64,000 nt of DNA, taken from Laburnicola sp. R22_1. Its lineage: Eukaryota > Ascomycota > Dothideomycetes > Pleosporales > Didymosphaeriaceae. Made by a program: the position numbers and the translations under genes. How positions within the stretch are numbered: the first letter of the stretch is position 1; every line of letters starts with the position of its first letter. The DNA lies in the NCBI GenBank assembly GCA_014281115.1, contig JACONQ010000013.1:2284501-2348500 (forward strand), read 5' to 3'. A model generated the notes under the pieces. That model was not told the DNA's origin. It was given only the letters and a program-made list of their open reading frames with translations, and did not search any database. Shown in pieces: positions 1 to 10,700 of this stretch.

Positions 1-308
1 ATCAGGTATTCTCATAATCCCACTAGTCTTCACACAAATCTCTTAGCCCGTCAGTAGGTATGCGATAGAGGTCTCATCTGCAGTCCCAAAAGCAAGTGAG
101 CTGATTTGAAAGTAGCCTGGTACTGGTCTTCCAGGCGGGCCAGAGAGTTGTCCCTTTAATCCCAACTATGTGCTGGTGGTGCCTATAAACGCTAAATTGT
201 AAGTTTAAAAATCTATATTAGTTAGATAGTACTAATCATATCCCGTTCGCAGCAACTACAATGGCGTGTATGGCGGTTTCCTAGGCAGAGGTAAGGGAAG
301 TTACTAAG

Positions 309-1715
309 TACCTGCACCGAACGACACTGCGCATCAATACATCCCACCTACCAATCAAGACATCCGTGGGCCCTATCCTGGCCTAAACTCCATGGCAAAT
401 CGTAAGACACAATTCATCCGTCCCGCGACGAGCCCGTTCACTGACTTTTTCCCAGATGGATTCTTAGCCCCCGATGGAATAACCAAGTACACAGAATTAG
501 TCGACGCCGTCCAAAACGTGTACAACATGGGCTACGATCTCGCCAACTTCTTGGCCGTATTTTCCATTTACATCGCAGATAGAGACTGGATCACCCGGAA
601 GCTGTCGATAGGATGTGATGCAACCACTCGCACATCCTTTTCGCCGATCTTGACAGGCAGCCAGCCTGGTCTCGTCGGCCATTACAAGTTCGAGGCCGAC
701 GCGTCGCTCACTCGAAACGACTATTTCACTAATGGAGGCGACAATTTCAGCTTCAACACCACTTTGTGGGGGAAGATGCTTGAGAGCACGGGCGGATTGT
801 GCGACTTGGACGGTCTGACGAAATATCGCTATGAGCGATACGTCGAGTCGCGTACGGAGAATCCAAATTTGTAAGTTTTCTGCAATCTTGTGTCGACGCG
901 GTAATGGGTAGCTGACATGTGTAGCTTCTTTGGTCCCCTCGGATTGTTCCAATACGGTGCTGCCTCGTTCATCTATGAACTTTTCCCAAATGGAAATGAA
1001 GGATACGTTCCTAATCTGAACAACACCGCCTCTTTGTCAGTCCTCGCTTCCCTAAATGTCGCAGTGACTAACCATATCCAAGCTTCGGCGCACAACAAGA
1101 ATCCGACGGCACCTGGTCCAGTGTCCCCGAGCGGATTCCCGATAACTGGATCAACCGAAGATCTTCGATGCAGATCCGTTGAGTACTTTGTTAGGTTTCA
1201 TATAGTGCATAGTTTAAAGTTAATAATTGTATTATTGCGTTATGCTTTAGCTCCCTACTATAGCTAATCCTAATTACGCCTTTTTTTTTTACGTACTTTA
1301 GCTGTTAAACTTTGTTAGTGCTTGCTATTAAGTCTTATAATCTGTAAAAGGTTAGGTCGACTATAAACTGATATGAATGAATGAATGAAAAAGGATCAAC
1401 CGAGTCGAGCTATACAGCTTGCTCGACGTGGTAGGGCAAATCTTGCTCATGTATGGCGCGCATCCTGTTGGAATCGGCGGCAATGCGAACAACCAGTTCA
1501 TCGGCATAGACTTTCCACCGTACATTGAGAGTGGGAACCTCACGGCTGCTACGCCTGAAGCCCTCGCGTGCTTCCTGTATCAGTTCGTGTCGGTGCCGAT
1601 TCCGTCGACCTTCAACAGCATCATCACCCCAACTGTTGCAATACTCCAGGCTGTACTTGTGACCATTGAAGGGGAGGCATTCACGAATCTCGGCTGTCCG
1701 CTTCCGTTGACCTAA
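309..1715 (+). pseudogene. Heme-thiolate haloperoxidase (Peroxidase_2 family), broken
   Basis: Members of this family are secreted heme-thiolate peroxidases. The frame can be followed through exons at about 309-870, 925-1035 and 1083-1158, then 1404-1715. Introns at 871-924 and 1036-1082 have GT..AG ends and CTGAC/CTAAC branch sites. Family marks seen are the proximal heme region (DIRGPYPGLN, 359-388), FEADASLTRND near 690-720, and FFFGPLGLFQYGAASF after the first intron. Two defects are visible. The heme-ligating Cys of the PCP motif is Tyr (TAT, 374-376), a G-to-A change. About 234 bp (1159-1392), flanked by an 11-bp duplication, interrupts the frame after the PERIPDNWINR segment. The 5' end is unclear: an in-frame TAA at 305-307 followed by AG suggests a further upstream exon with the signal peptide. 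It is probably inactive. An intron explanation for the insertion fails on splice phase. Confidence 0.75.
1159..1392. mobile_element. Short SINE-like insertion in the peroxidase gene
   Basis: This is 234 bp of AT-rich DNA between two copies of GGATCAACCGA (1148-1158 and 1393-1403). Removing the insert with one copy rejoins the peroxidase frame exactly (…NWINR then VELYSLLDVVG…). The insert ends in a short GAAT/TGAA repeat tail (about 1375-1390). A target-site duplication of this length together with a simple-repeat 3' tail resembles a SINE or another short retroposon moved by a LINE. No terminal inverted repeats and no clear Pol III A/B boxes were seen. Confidence 0.5.
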
Positions 1716-2317
1716 GTGTCTGCGTGTGGGGGGTCGTTCACTGCATATGGAGCAGGGGATTGCGGTACATCGAGATTGTCGAAAGCCCAGATAATGATGT
1801 AATTAAGCATAGCAAGGAACATTCAATTAGTGTGTAGCAGTCCCTACTCTATAATCTTAGAAGGGTGGATTGGCGTACAATTTTCCGCTCAATATAAGTT
1901 GCAGGGGCAGTTGGGGAACTCCCGCACTCAAGAGCGCGGCATACATAAAAATCCGTCTGCACGCGAACGCACAGACCAGGCTAGGATGCATAGCGCCGCG
2001 CTAAAGATCACTAGCGATAAAACCTAATCTAACTATGATCAAGAAGACTTCGCGCACTCTCGGTACACGGTATAACGCTGTTATGGAAAGCTGTAGGGGT
2101 GCTAGAAAAACGCTTTGAAACAAGGTAAAGCTCTAATCCAACTTAATCTTACTACTTACTTTACGTCGAAATTTTTATACATCAATTACATAAGCTACAT
2201 CGTCACGCAACAAGTGTTAACCATTGCATACTACATATATCCTATGCTTGGTGGCTTACTACATAAATGTGCCATTGATTCAAGCAATTGCTCACCCATA
2301 AGCCTATCAAATCGCCA
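1716..2317. other. Intergenic, AT-rich
   Basis: The 3' flank of the broken peroxidase. It is AT-rich, with no frame showing coding character and no recognisable repeat. Confidence 0.5.
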
Positions 2318-2695
2318 CTACACCCTAGGGGATGACTCAGCTTTGCTTTCCTGGCGTAACGCAGTTTTAGTCGATGCACCATCAACCCAACCTGAAGGTT
2401 GTGTGCAACCTAAGCAACGCATGCACAATATAGGCGTCAGAAGCGCTGAGGTTGCCAGCTCCAGCCATGAAGACTGACCCTGTCGCTTGACACTGGACCT
2501 GCTCCACTCCACGATATCAGGGAGACGGAGTACGATGAACCCGGAATTTGGCACGTGTGCCCAGGTGTTGTACTGGGATGGGCAGGATAAGCCTGGGGGA
2601 CAGCAGCCGCGAAAGGGGGCAAGGGTTTCGCCACAGTTGGTTTTATGGTCGAAGCAAAACGTCTCGCGGTGGACGGCGAAGCCTTGGGACGGCAT
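2318..2695 (-). CDS. Small cysteine-rich hypothetical protein (weak)
   Basis: A possible gene. The reading starts at an ATG at 2695 in good context (CAAC before it, after a pyrimidine-rich leader) and opens with a cysteine-patterned segment (TFCFDHKTNCGETL, then GCCPPGLSCPSQYN). That pattern is reminiscent of small Cys-rich fungal proteins of the CCP…C type. The rest of the 125-residue ORF looks less convincing, and an unrecognised intron or a decayed 3' half is likely. No signal peptide is visible at this start. The function is unknown. Confidence 0.3.
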   Translation of the reverse strand: MPSQGFAVHRETFCFDHKTNCGETLAPFRGCCPPGLSCPSQYNTWAHVPNSGFIVLRLPDIVEWSRSSVKRQGQSSWLELATSALLTPILCMRCLGCTQPSGWVDGASTKTALRQESKAESSPRV

Positions 2696-2888
2696 GTTGG
2701 GTGTTGAAGGGGTAGTGGTTGGCTGGGGTGAAGACAGAATCTAACCAACTGTGGGGTTTCCTTCGGAGTTTAACGCGACATGGGTAGGTTGTTAGGTAGG
2801 TCGCCATGGCTCAGCTGAAGGGGTTTAGCTAGTCTACGTGGGACGGCGGCTGGTGAAGGGCTGCACTAATCGTGGTCCTGGATACCTA

Positions 2889-3113
2889 TCACCGAACGAA
2901 GGGCGTAGAGGCTAACATGTTGTGCGATGGATGCTGACTGTTCACGTAAACTTGGTAGGGCATGCCGCGTTTGAGAATCTCAACCGTCAAGTCGTACTTT
3001 CGGATTCCAGGCACCTTGCCAAACCAGACAGCGCGGTCTTTGTCGATGTAGGCAAAGCTGGAGCGGAGGAATTTTCCTGTTTCATACGCGTCCGTACGGT
3101 TGTTGTTCGGCAT
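2889..3113 (-). CDS. Hypothetical 74-residue protein
   Basis: A short ORF with balanced codon use from an ATG at 3113 (MPNNNRTDAYETGKF…). The rich charged/aromatic mix (YIDKDRAVWFGKVPGIRKYD) looks like real protein rather than a shadow. It is divergent from the MFS transporter (420 bp between starts). Upstream on this strand is a TAAG-rich stretch with three GTAAG(C/T)TTT repeats that could be an intron of a longer transcript, in which case the start lies further up. No domain was recognised. Confidence 0.35.
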   Translation of the reverse strand: MPNNNRTDAYETGKFLRSSFAYIDKDRAVWFGKVPGIRKYDLTVEILKRGMPYQVYVNSQHPSHNMLASTPFVR

Positions 3114-3533
3114 GATTATGGAACTAGCGTGAGGCGCTAAAAAACTTACAAAACTTACAAAGCTTACTAACCACTCGAAATCTGCAAGCCCATACGTCAC
3201 CGTCGCGGCATGACGACTTTTTCGAAGAGGTTTTGCTACCAATTGGTTGCCAATTCCTCCTCTCTCTGCGCGCTCTGAAATCAATTTCTGCTCCTTTCCC
3301 AGGCAATACGCCCCTCCCTTTCTCGCCACCAGTGCGTCCCATTTGTAATCTATAAACACCGCAAAGGCCTTCTCGGCCGACCCTATAGCGCGAATAGCCG
3401 TGGCATCATCCCGGCATAGACTTTTGCTATTAATTTGCGACCGCCCCCCCAAAGTTCAAACCAGGGTGGCCACCGTTTCTTGCTTTACTCACTCCTCTCC
3501 CTCCCTCTCTAATTGCGCCGCTCGCTCTCCATC

Positions 3534-5419
3534 ATGAACGAGGCCGACAAGATCATGTCGCGCGCAGAGCAGGATGCCAGCCCCGAGCGTGCTCCACCCC
3601 ATGCTGAGAAGGCCGAGGAACACGAGCCGATTGCGCGAAGCTACACGTCCTCGACACATTCCTCGTCGTCATCCTCGTCCTCAGATGCTGCCGAGGCAGA
3701 GCGCGATGCCATGTCTCGCATGCCTACGCAGCGCGAAAACATTCCAGATCTAGAACGCCATCCGACGGCGCTCTCCCGAATACACACACAACGCAGTCAG
3801 CACACCGCTACCGTCGGCGCGAGTCTGAAGAGCAGGCAGTCCAGGAAGCCGCTCCCTGGGTTCGGCGCGGGGAAACCATATCCACCGCCATTGCCAGAAA
3901 GAGAGGAGTATGTGGTTGAGTTCGATGGGCCCGACGACCCAATCCACGCGCAGAATTGGCCCATGAAGAAGAAGCTGTTTACCGCTGCTATGCTTGGCTT
4001 CACAACTCTCTGTTCTGCCTTTGGTAGTTCCATCTTCAGTGCGGCGACCAGAGTTGTCGCGACCCAATATGGTGTCGGGATGACTGTGGGAGTTCTGGGG
4101 ACCTCGCTCTACGTGCTGGGTTTCGCCACTGGTCCGATTCTATGGGCGCCATTTTCGGAGCTGAAAGGCCGGCGGCTGCCGCTCGTAATTGCTTCGTTTG
4201 GGTTTTCCATTTTCAACCTCGCAGTCGCTACTGGGAAGGATCTTCAAACTATATTAATATGTCGGTTCTTTGCTGGGTTTTTCGGCGCTTGCCCGTTGAC
4301 TGTAAGTATAACATATCAATCCGATATTGCTTCTACTAATATGTTTCAGTGCGTTGCCGCTGTCTTCTCCGACATGTTTGATAACCGAACACGAGGCATA
4401 GCCATCACCATGTTCTCAATGATGGTCTTCACCGGTCCTTTACTTGCACCATTTATCGGCGGCTTCATTGTCATGTCTCACCTGGGCTGGCGATGGACCG
4501 AGTACCTGGTCGCAATCATGGGTTTCGCTGCTTTTACATTGAACATTCTTTTCCTCGAGGAGTCGTATCCGCCAGAAATCCTTGTCAAGAAAGCATCGGA
4601 ATTGCGCCGCCGGACCAGGAACTGGGGTATCCACGCCAAGCAGGATGAAATCGAAATCGACTTCCGAGAACTCATGCAGAAGAACTTCAGCCGTCCGATT
4701 CGAATGCTAGTCAGCGAGCCCATCGTGCTGCTTCTGTCGATATATATGGCCTTCATCTATGGGCTCCTTTACCTCTTCTTAACCGCTTACCCGCTCGTAT
4801 TCCAAGGCGTGCATGGCATGAACCTAGGCGTTGGAGGATTACCTTTCTTCGGGATGATCACGGGCCAGCTTCTTGCCGGCCTTGTGATCTTCATCCGCCA
4901 GCCAGGCTACCAAAAGAAACTGGCTGCCAACAACAACGAGCCGGTCCCTGAATGGCGTCTCCCCGAGGTCATTGCCGGTGGTGCTTGTTTCGCCGTCGGC
5001 ATATTCTGGTTCGGCTGGACGGGATATAGAGCGGATATCCATTGGATTGTTCCTACGCTGTCCGGCCTGCTCATCGGATTTGGGCTGCTGAGCATTTTCC
5101 TCCAGGCGCTGAACTACCTCGTTGATGCTTATCTCATGGTATGTCCCCTCTTTTTTCGTAACACGTGAGTAGAGTTAACACTTGGCAGTTTGCCGCTTCA
5201 GCCATTGCTGCGAATACTTTCCTCCGTAGTATCTGTGGCGCTGTGTTCCCGCTCTTTGCTCAGCAAATGTTCGAAGGCATGGGTATTAATTACGCGGCAA
5301 CGCTGCTTGGCTGTGTTGCGGCTGTGCTCATCCCCGTACCTGTTTGGTTCTATCTAAGGGGCGCTAAACTCCGGGAAAAGAGTGCGTATGCACCTACTTT
5401 TAAGGTGTCGGAGGAGTAG
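3534..5419 (+). CDS. MFS drug/polyamine-type transporter (DHA1)
   Basis: A multi-pass plasma-membrane proton antiporter of the DHA1 (TPO/FLU1/CAF5-like) group. Three exons, 3534-4301, 4350-5138 and 5189-5419, give 595 residues. Introns 4302-4349 (branch CTACTAAT) and 5139-5188 (branch AGTTAAC) have GT..AG ends. The start is the ATG at 3534; the longer reading from TTG at 3513 has no ATG. A Ser-rich hydrophilic tail (about 125 residues) precedes [18 protein letters not shown], the usual entry to TM1. The loop motif [13 protein letters not shown] matches the conserved motif A of these carriers, and DMFDNRTRG follows intron 1. It ends with a short cytoplasmic tail. The substrate cannot be read from sequence; family members export drugs, polyamines or weak acids. 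The gene is intact, though it sits beside a degraded block. Confidence 0.92.
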
Positions 5420-6479
5420 AAATTCTTGTGCGCATTTGACAGCAAGAGTGAATGAAATGGCGAGGCTGCTTTGTATATAGACTGGGAGTGGGGGGTTGTT
5501 TCTTGTTTGTGTATGATACCTCTGCCGCTGCTGCTTTGCACTGTTTCTTTTTAAAAAAGTTTGTGGCGTCTTTGTAGAGTTTAGGCTGTAGTTTAGTTTG
5601 TGGTAATTTGTAATTTGAGCATTATATGGTGTGTTAAATTAATCTACCTAGGGGTAGGACGACAAAGGCTTTCATCTCAAATAACATAACAAAAAGAGCA
5701 GAGCCCCCTGCTTAGTAAATAAAAAGAGCGTAAAAGGTGGTCACAAAAAAGAGCATTATATATTACATCCTGCAGCTGGTCTGATGGGACGAGTTTATTC
5801 TTGGGGGGCTGTGATGCGCTAGTGAGGGATGAGAAGGGGAGGTGGTGGAGGAGTTGAGTTGTGAGGGAGCTAAAGACGAGGAGGATACAGCGAACCCCTC
5901 GAAACTCACACTCGAAACGAATATTATATAAACCGCCGAGCTCCCCTAAAGGTGTGTTTGACTACTCTGTAACGCACAGAGTATGGCACCATGTCTGTGT
6001 GCAAGAAGATAATCTGATGTACGAATAATACCCAATGCAGCCGTCGGCGAACCCGAGAGGCGAGTCTCGTATCCACGCTTGGACGAGAAGCAGAATAGGA
6101 TTTTAAGATGGCTTTTAGCTGAAGATGGGCTTGGTGCTTTGTGATTGGGTGGGATAGATATGTTATTGTTGCTTCGTTGATCGATTGAAGAAGGCTAGAT
6201 GAGCGTTTGTTTTTTTTTGTTTTTTTCTTAATTGTATATATGTGGAAGTAGGTATTCGTCGCTAGTTATTTGAGGCATCGTAGATTGTGCTACGGTATTG
6301 GGTTTTGTGATATATTTTGTTTTGGGGAATTATTTGGGAGGATTGTGTTTTAGTAATGTTGGGACGGATGTACTTTGAATGAACAACTGAAGGATAAGAC
6401 CTCAGGCAGTATCTATCTCCATTACCAGGCGGTGCGATACTTCGTGGGGGCTTTACAAGACTCATAGGATAAAAGTCCA
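5420..6479. other. Intergenic, transition to AT-rich island
   Basis: The 3' flank of the transporter, with one copy of the dispersed repeat (5,628-5,751). After it comes moderately AT-rich DNA with a T-tract near 6,209-6,225 and no supported gene. Confidence 0.5.
5628..5751 (+). repeat. Dispersed repeat, copy A
   Basis: About 120 bp centred on GTAGGACGACAAAGGCTTT and GCAGAGCCCCCTGCTTAG. A closely similar copy lies inverted at about 18,283-18,412 and a more diverged direct copy at about 47,040-47,146. Copies A and B stay alike out to GTGRTCACAAAAA. No ORF. It may be a short non-autonomous element or the end of a larger one. Confidence 0.7.
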
Positions 6480-7127
6480 AGTACTATATGTTACCCTCTA
6501 AATCTATAACACGGTATTTGAGCAGCAATTTTCGGAAGGTTACGCTGCTGTTTCTATATACTAACTTGCCACTAAACCTCCCTAGTAGCTTACTTAGCCG
6601 TGCTTTTTAGACTACCTAATATAGCTAGTGTATTAAATTTAAATAGATCTGCATTGCCCTTATTCTATATAATAGCATAGTTACTATGCTAGTAGGGTTA
6701 GTTAATTTATGCAGCTTATGTAAAATATAGGAAGATAGTGTTGCATAAAATTAATTTTTAACTTTTAAGCTTATATAAAGATTCGCGAATTGGATTGTTT
6801 TGGTTTGGAAAATTAAGGTGCTGCATAGGTAAATCTTAGAAGACCCTTTATAGATTACCTATCTATATTGTATTAAATTAACCCTATATAGTTTCTTAAA
6901 GAGGGTTGCGCGTTGTAGTGTCTGGGGGTGTAGTGGGCACTTGGTATTCTGGCTTGTTTTACTGCTATAGGCAATATGTAGGTAGTACTTATGGACACTA
7001 GAGTGGTTTAATAAAGGTGTTAAATGCTTAAGTGTTTAATAGAGCTGGGATGTGCGCACACAGGGCTTAATACTACTAGGGCGCCTAGACTAATTTTGTG
7101 CTTTATACTCTAGGTATGTAGACGAAA
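6480..7127. other. AT-rich, RIP-like DNA without a gene
   Basis: Strongly TA-rich sequence with TA dinucleotides in excess and few CA/TG, as expected after RIP. No identifiable element. Confidence 0.5.
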
Positions 7128-7556
7128 GATGCGATTCTTTAGAAGAAAGAAAACAATTGTTTAAGGAGCCTAATATGTATCCTTCCTAAGGTACTCTTTT
7201 TATGGTCCTCTAAAAGCCGCATAACATTCTTGTAGCTGCGTTTCTTTGCAATTTTTAGGCAAGATATTTTTTTTAGGTTCTTGGCTAGCGGATTAGCGCT
7301 TTATAATAGTAATAGTTTAATATAGTCTATATGTTCTTGCCTATAAGTGCGGTAGAGTGCTGTACCCTATAACTTATATAGCTTATTATTGTCTTTGCTA
7401 TATCTAAATGGATACTTATCTATATTTACGTCTTTGATATTGACCCCGCAATCTAGAAGTAGTCTTAACGCCTTAATATTCCTATTGTCTGTAGCTATTA
7501 CTCTAGCCCTAGAATTCTCTAAATTATATCCATAATTAATTAGCAGCTTAAGTATG
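7128..7556 (-). pseudogene. Ankyrin-repeat gene, 3' part, RIP-degraded and split by Copia
   Basis: Read on the minus strand from 7556 downwards, one continuous frame shows ankyrin-repeat character: LKLLINYGYNLEN, then KALRLLLDCGVNIKD, then (after a TAG) GTALYRTYRQEHIDYIKLLLL, a TAA, and SANPLAKNLK. Stops are only TAA or TAG at places where Gln or Trp codons would fit, consistent with RIP. The frame resumes across the Copia element: minus-strand sequence just right of the 3' LTR (12,694 to about 12,780) reads into EI at the same phase, giving EILKLLINYG. The ankyrin gene was therefore present before the Copia insertion. Ankyrin proteins of this kind are common in fungal accessory regions and often act in signalling or NLR-type recognition; no N-terminal domain is legible here. 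Confidence 0.6.
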
Positions 7557-7731
7557 TGTCAGATAGAACGAGCTGTGGTGAGGTTAGATCTGTACAATCG
7601 AGCAGGGACCACCTAGCTTGGCACACTAGCGAAGAAGTTAGAACCAGCTGAACACGGTTGGAACAGAACACAACACAATAATCATCATCTATCAAGACGC
7701 TACATCGCATTTTTTACCATCAAATCTGACA
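7557..7731 (+). repeat. 5' LTR of Copia element
   Basis: 175 bp, bounded by TGTCAGA and TCTGACA. It differs from the 3' LTR at about seven positions, all transitions. In six of the seven the T or A is in the 3' copy. Both LTRs keep many CA dinucleotides, unlike the interior. Confidence 0.93.
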
Positions 7732-7763
7732 ATTAAGAGTCTCACTGCCTCAACTGATACGAA

Positions 7764-10700
7764 ATGGCGCAACAACTATACCGCGATCCCACAGTAACGC
7801 TAAGGGATCATACTAACTATATGGGATGGATAACGCAGCTGCAGGCGAGATGCGTTGTCTACAACATCTAGGATAAGGTTAATCCAAAGTCAATAGTCCC
7901 GCTAATATCAAGACTAGCAGTTGTTAGAGCTCTAGTAGTTGCTAATTACACACCAGCCGCGAACATTGAAATCCCAACAAGACCAACTGCGCTGTCAGCA
8001 ACTAGACAGAAGGCGTTTAAGGAAGACCTTAAATATTACAAGATTCTTATTAAACAATACAAGAATAACTAGCACAACTTTAAGAAGGAACAAGCAAGCC
8101 TCTAATATATTGTGGCATTTATCTAGTTAACTATATCCCCACACCTGTTGCGCACGTGCTGCCTACCAGAGAAGCCACTGCGACAATAGATTACAGACCT
8201 ACAACTAATAGTTAGAGTTGACGAACAAATTAAACAAGAATAAGCTCGCGAGCGATATCTTGCCTTACTAAGGCTAATAAGGAGCGCGTTATAATAGGAT
8301 ATATGGCTAGTAGAGTACGACTAAGCAGCCACTAAGGCGGAGACATATTGAGTCGCTAAGCTATCACAATTAAATGTGATTATAAAAGACTTCCTAGCAG
8401 CCGTGAACAAAGTTGCTCCTATATAGTCTACAAACTTTCAAGACAATAGTTAATTTGCAACTAGCATAAGCTAGAAGGAGATAATAAAACGCTTCTAAGA
8501 ACATATAATAACAAACTATCCCCTTAGATTAGGGAAGCACAAAGCAGCTTTTGTGACTAATGATGCATTATTTCTCGCTAAAGGTGGTGCAACCACCCAG
8601 GGCAATAACAGGGACGCCTCTTATGCCAAAAGCGCGCCATCTAACTAAAACCAGGGCAGACCCCGTAATCAACGTACAGCTGACAAGAAAGATGTCAAGC
8701 TTAAGCGGCCTTTAGACTAAGAGCCAGCTATAACAGGAGGAGCAAAATGCCCTGCCTATGGACAACGCCACAGTATTAGGGACTGCTATTATGTCAACCT
8801 AGACAAAGCTCCTAAGTAGTGGAAACCTAATAAGATTATAAATAAGCTTATTAACTTTAAGCGTAAGAACGACGCAACTTTCCAAGGGCTAATCCGCGGA
8901 CAAAGCAGAACCCAATTACAAACACTGATTATCAAACAATCGCACACGCCCACACCTGAGATTCTTGACTCCCCTAAGGACTAACTAGAGGGGCGGAGAA
9001 TATTAAACGTTAACGCTGCGTTTACATTAGCGCTAATAGGAACAGAAGTGTCTAATTACCTACTAAAGCGCTCGTTTATTCTTAATTTAGGATTAACTTG
9101 CCATATTATAAACAACCCTAACCGTATCTACAACTTCCGTCTACCTACGTCCGGAGATTATATATAGGCTAGGAATACAAAGATATGGATAAAAGGCTAC
9201 AGCTCTATTAACTTAACACTAAGAGGTTAACATAGAACAACTATATTAATTCTATATAATGTGGCTATCTGTCCAGACCTCCTGTGCAACCTAGTCTCCT
9301 TTTAACTACTAAGGTATAGAGGAATCTAGTGGGATACGCAAACGGACCCAACTACGCTAAAAGGACTAGACGACAAGGTTATTAGAAAACTATCTAAGAT
9401 ACATAGTTAATAGGTACTTAAGTATAATCCGCTACCACCCACTTTATATTACATTCGCAAGAATATATCACAAACAAAAGAAGCACTACAAAGGGCCTTA
9501 GCCAAATTATAGCACAAGAGACTAGGACACTCTAGACTAGTAGCTATTAAACATCTTGTGCAGCAAGCTAAAGGGGTGCGAGTTAAGGAAGTTATAACAG
9601 TTTAATACAACTCCTATAGGAAAGCAAAGATCTAGCGACAAATTAGCCAAGCACCGCGAATTAACAATAAAGGACTAGGAGAAAGACTAGCTATCGACTT
9701 TTATGCCTATAAGGCGCAAAGTAGCACTAGCGAAAGGAGCCAGATGCTTGTTACTAATAGGTACTTAGGCCTGCAATAGGACTTTTATTTTAAAGACAAT
9801 TAACTAGCAAAGTTAGTTATTTAAGTTCTATTAAACTTCTTTCTTTTCCTTAAAAACCATTACAATATTACAGTCAAGGTTATTAAAGCGGACAATAAGA
9901 TTACAATAGTAAAACCGGAAATCGAGCGCTGGTTAGCATTACAAGGAATTACTATTAAGCCTTCTGCCCTAGATACACAAGCTCAAAATAGAGGTGCTAA
10001 ACGCTTAGGGGGTGTAAACAAAGAGAAATCGCGTGTAATACAACTTAACGCCAACCTATCCTAGAAACTGTGGCCTAAAGTAACAAGAGCCGCAGTATAC
10101 CTCTACAATCGAACACCAAATTATGCGAACAACTAGAAAACGCCATACGAGATATTCTTCACACGAGTCGCGTTTAGTAATGGGATTGTCACTTCACTAC
10201 AAAAACCCAACCTCGCCTATCTAAAGGCGTACGGCTGCAAGGCATTTGCAATAACCAATAATACTTACTAAGGTAAATCACGCCTATAACGCCTTAATCT
10301 AAAGGCATAGATTAGTTATCTAGTTAGATACTAATTATTAAACATCTACTAAATATAGATACTGTCGCTTAGCAAGGTAATAAGCACCCAAGACGTCGTC
10401 TTCGACGAAGAGTTAGTATTCAACAGGAGGGTTAAGGACCTTATAGACAGTCTTATGCACAGCACGCTTTAAGAAATAGCAACGCACGTAAGAACCATTA
10501 AGCTACTAACTCCTACCTAATAACCACAGACAGACTCCTTTTATAAGGATAAAGCCGCTGTAGATTCGTTAGAACAACAAGACAAAGCAGATCCACCAGG
10601 CTACTATCAAGGAAGGAAGATCAGGGATAGCTACCCAACTCCTCTAACAACACCGCCACCCATAGCGTTACTTGTACGGTTGATGGCTGGAGACTAAACA

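Noticed and set aside
1036..1393. The 1159-1392 insert as a spliced intron
   Set aside because: GT donors at 1178 and 1183 paired with the AG at 1392-1393 give the wrong phase or a stop, and the exact excision point (1149) begins GA. The flanking 11-bp duplication fits an insertion better.
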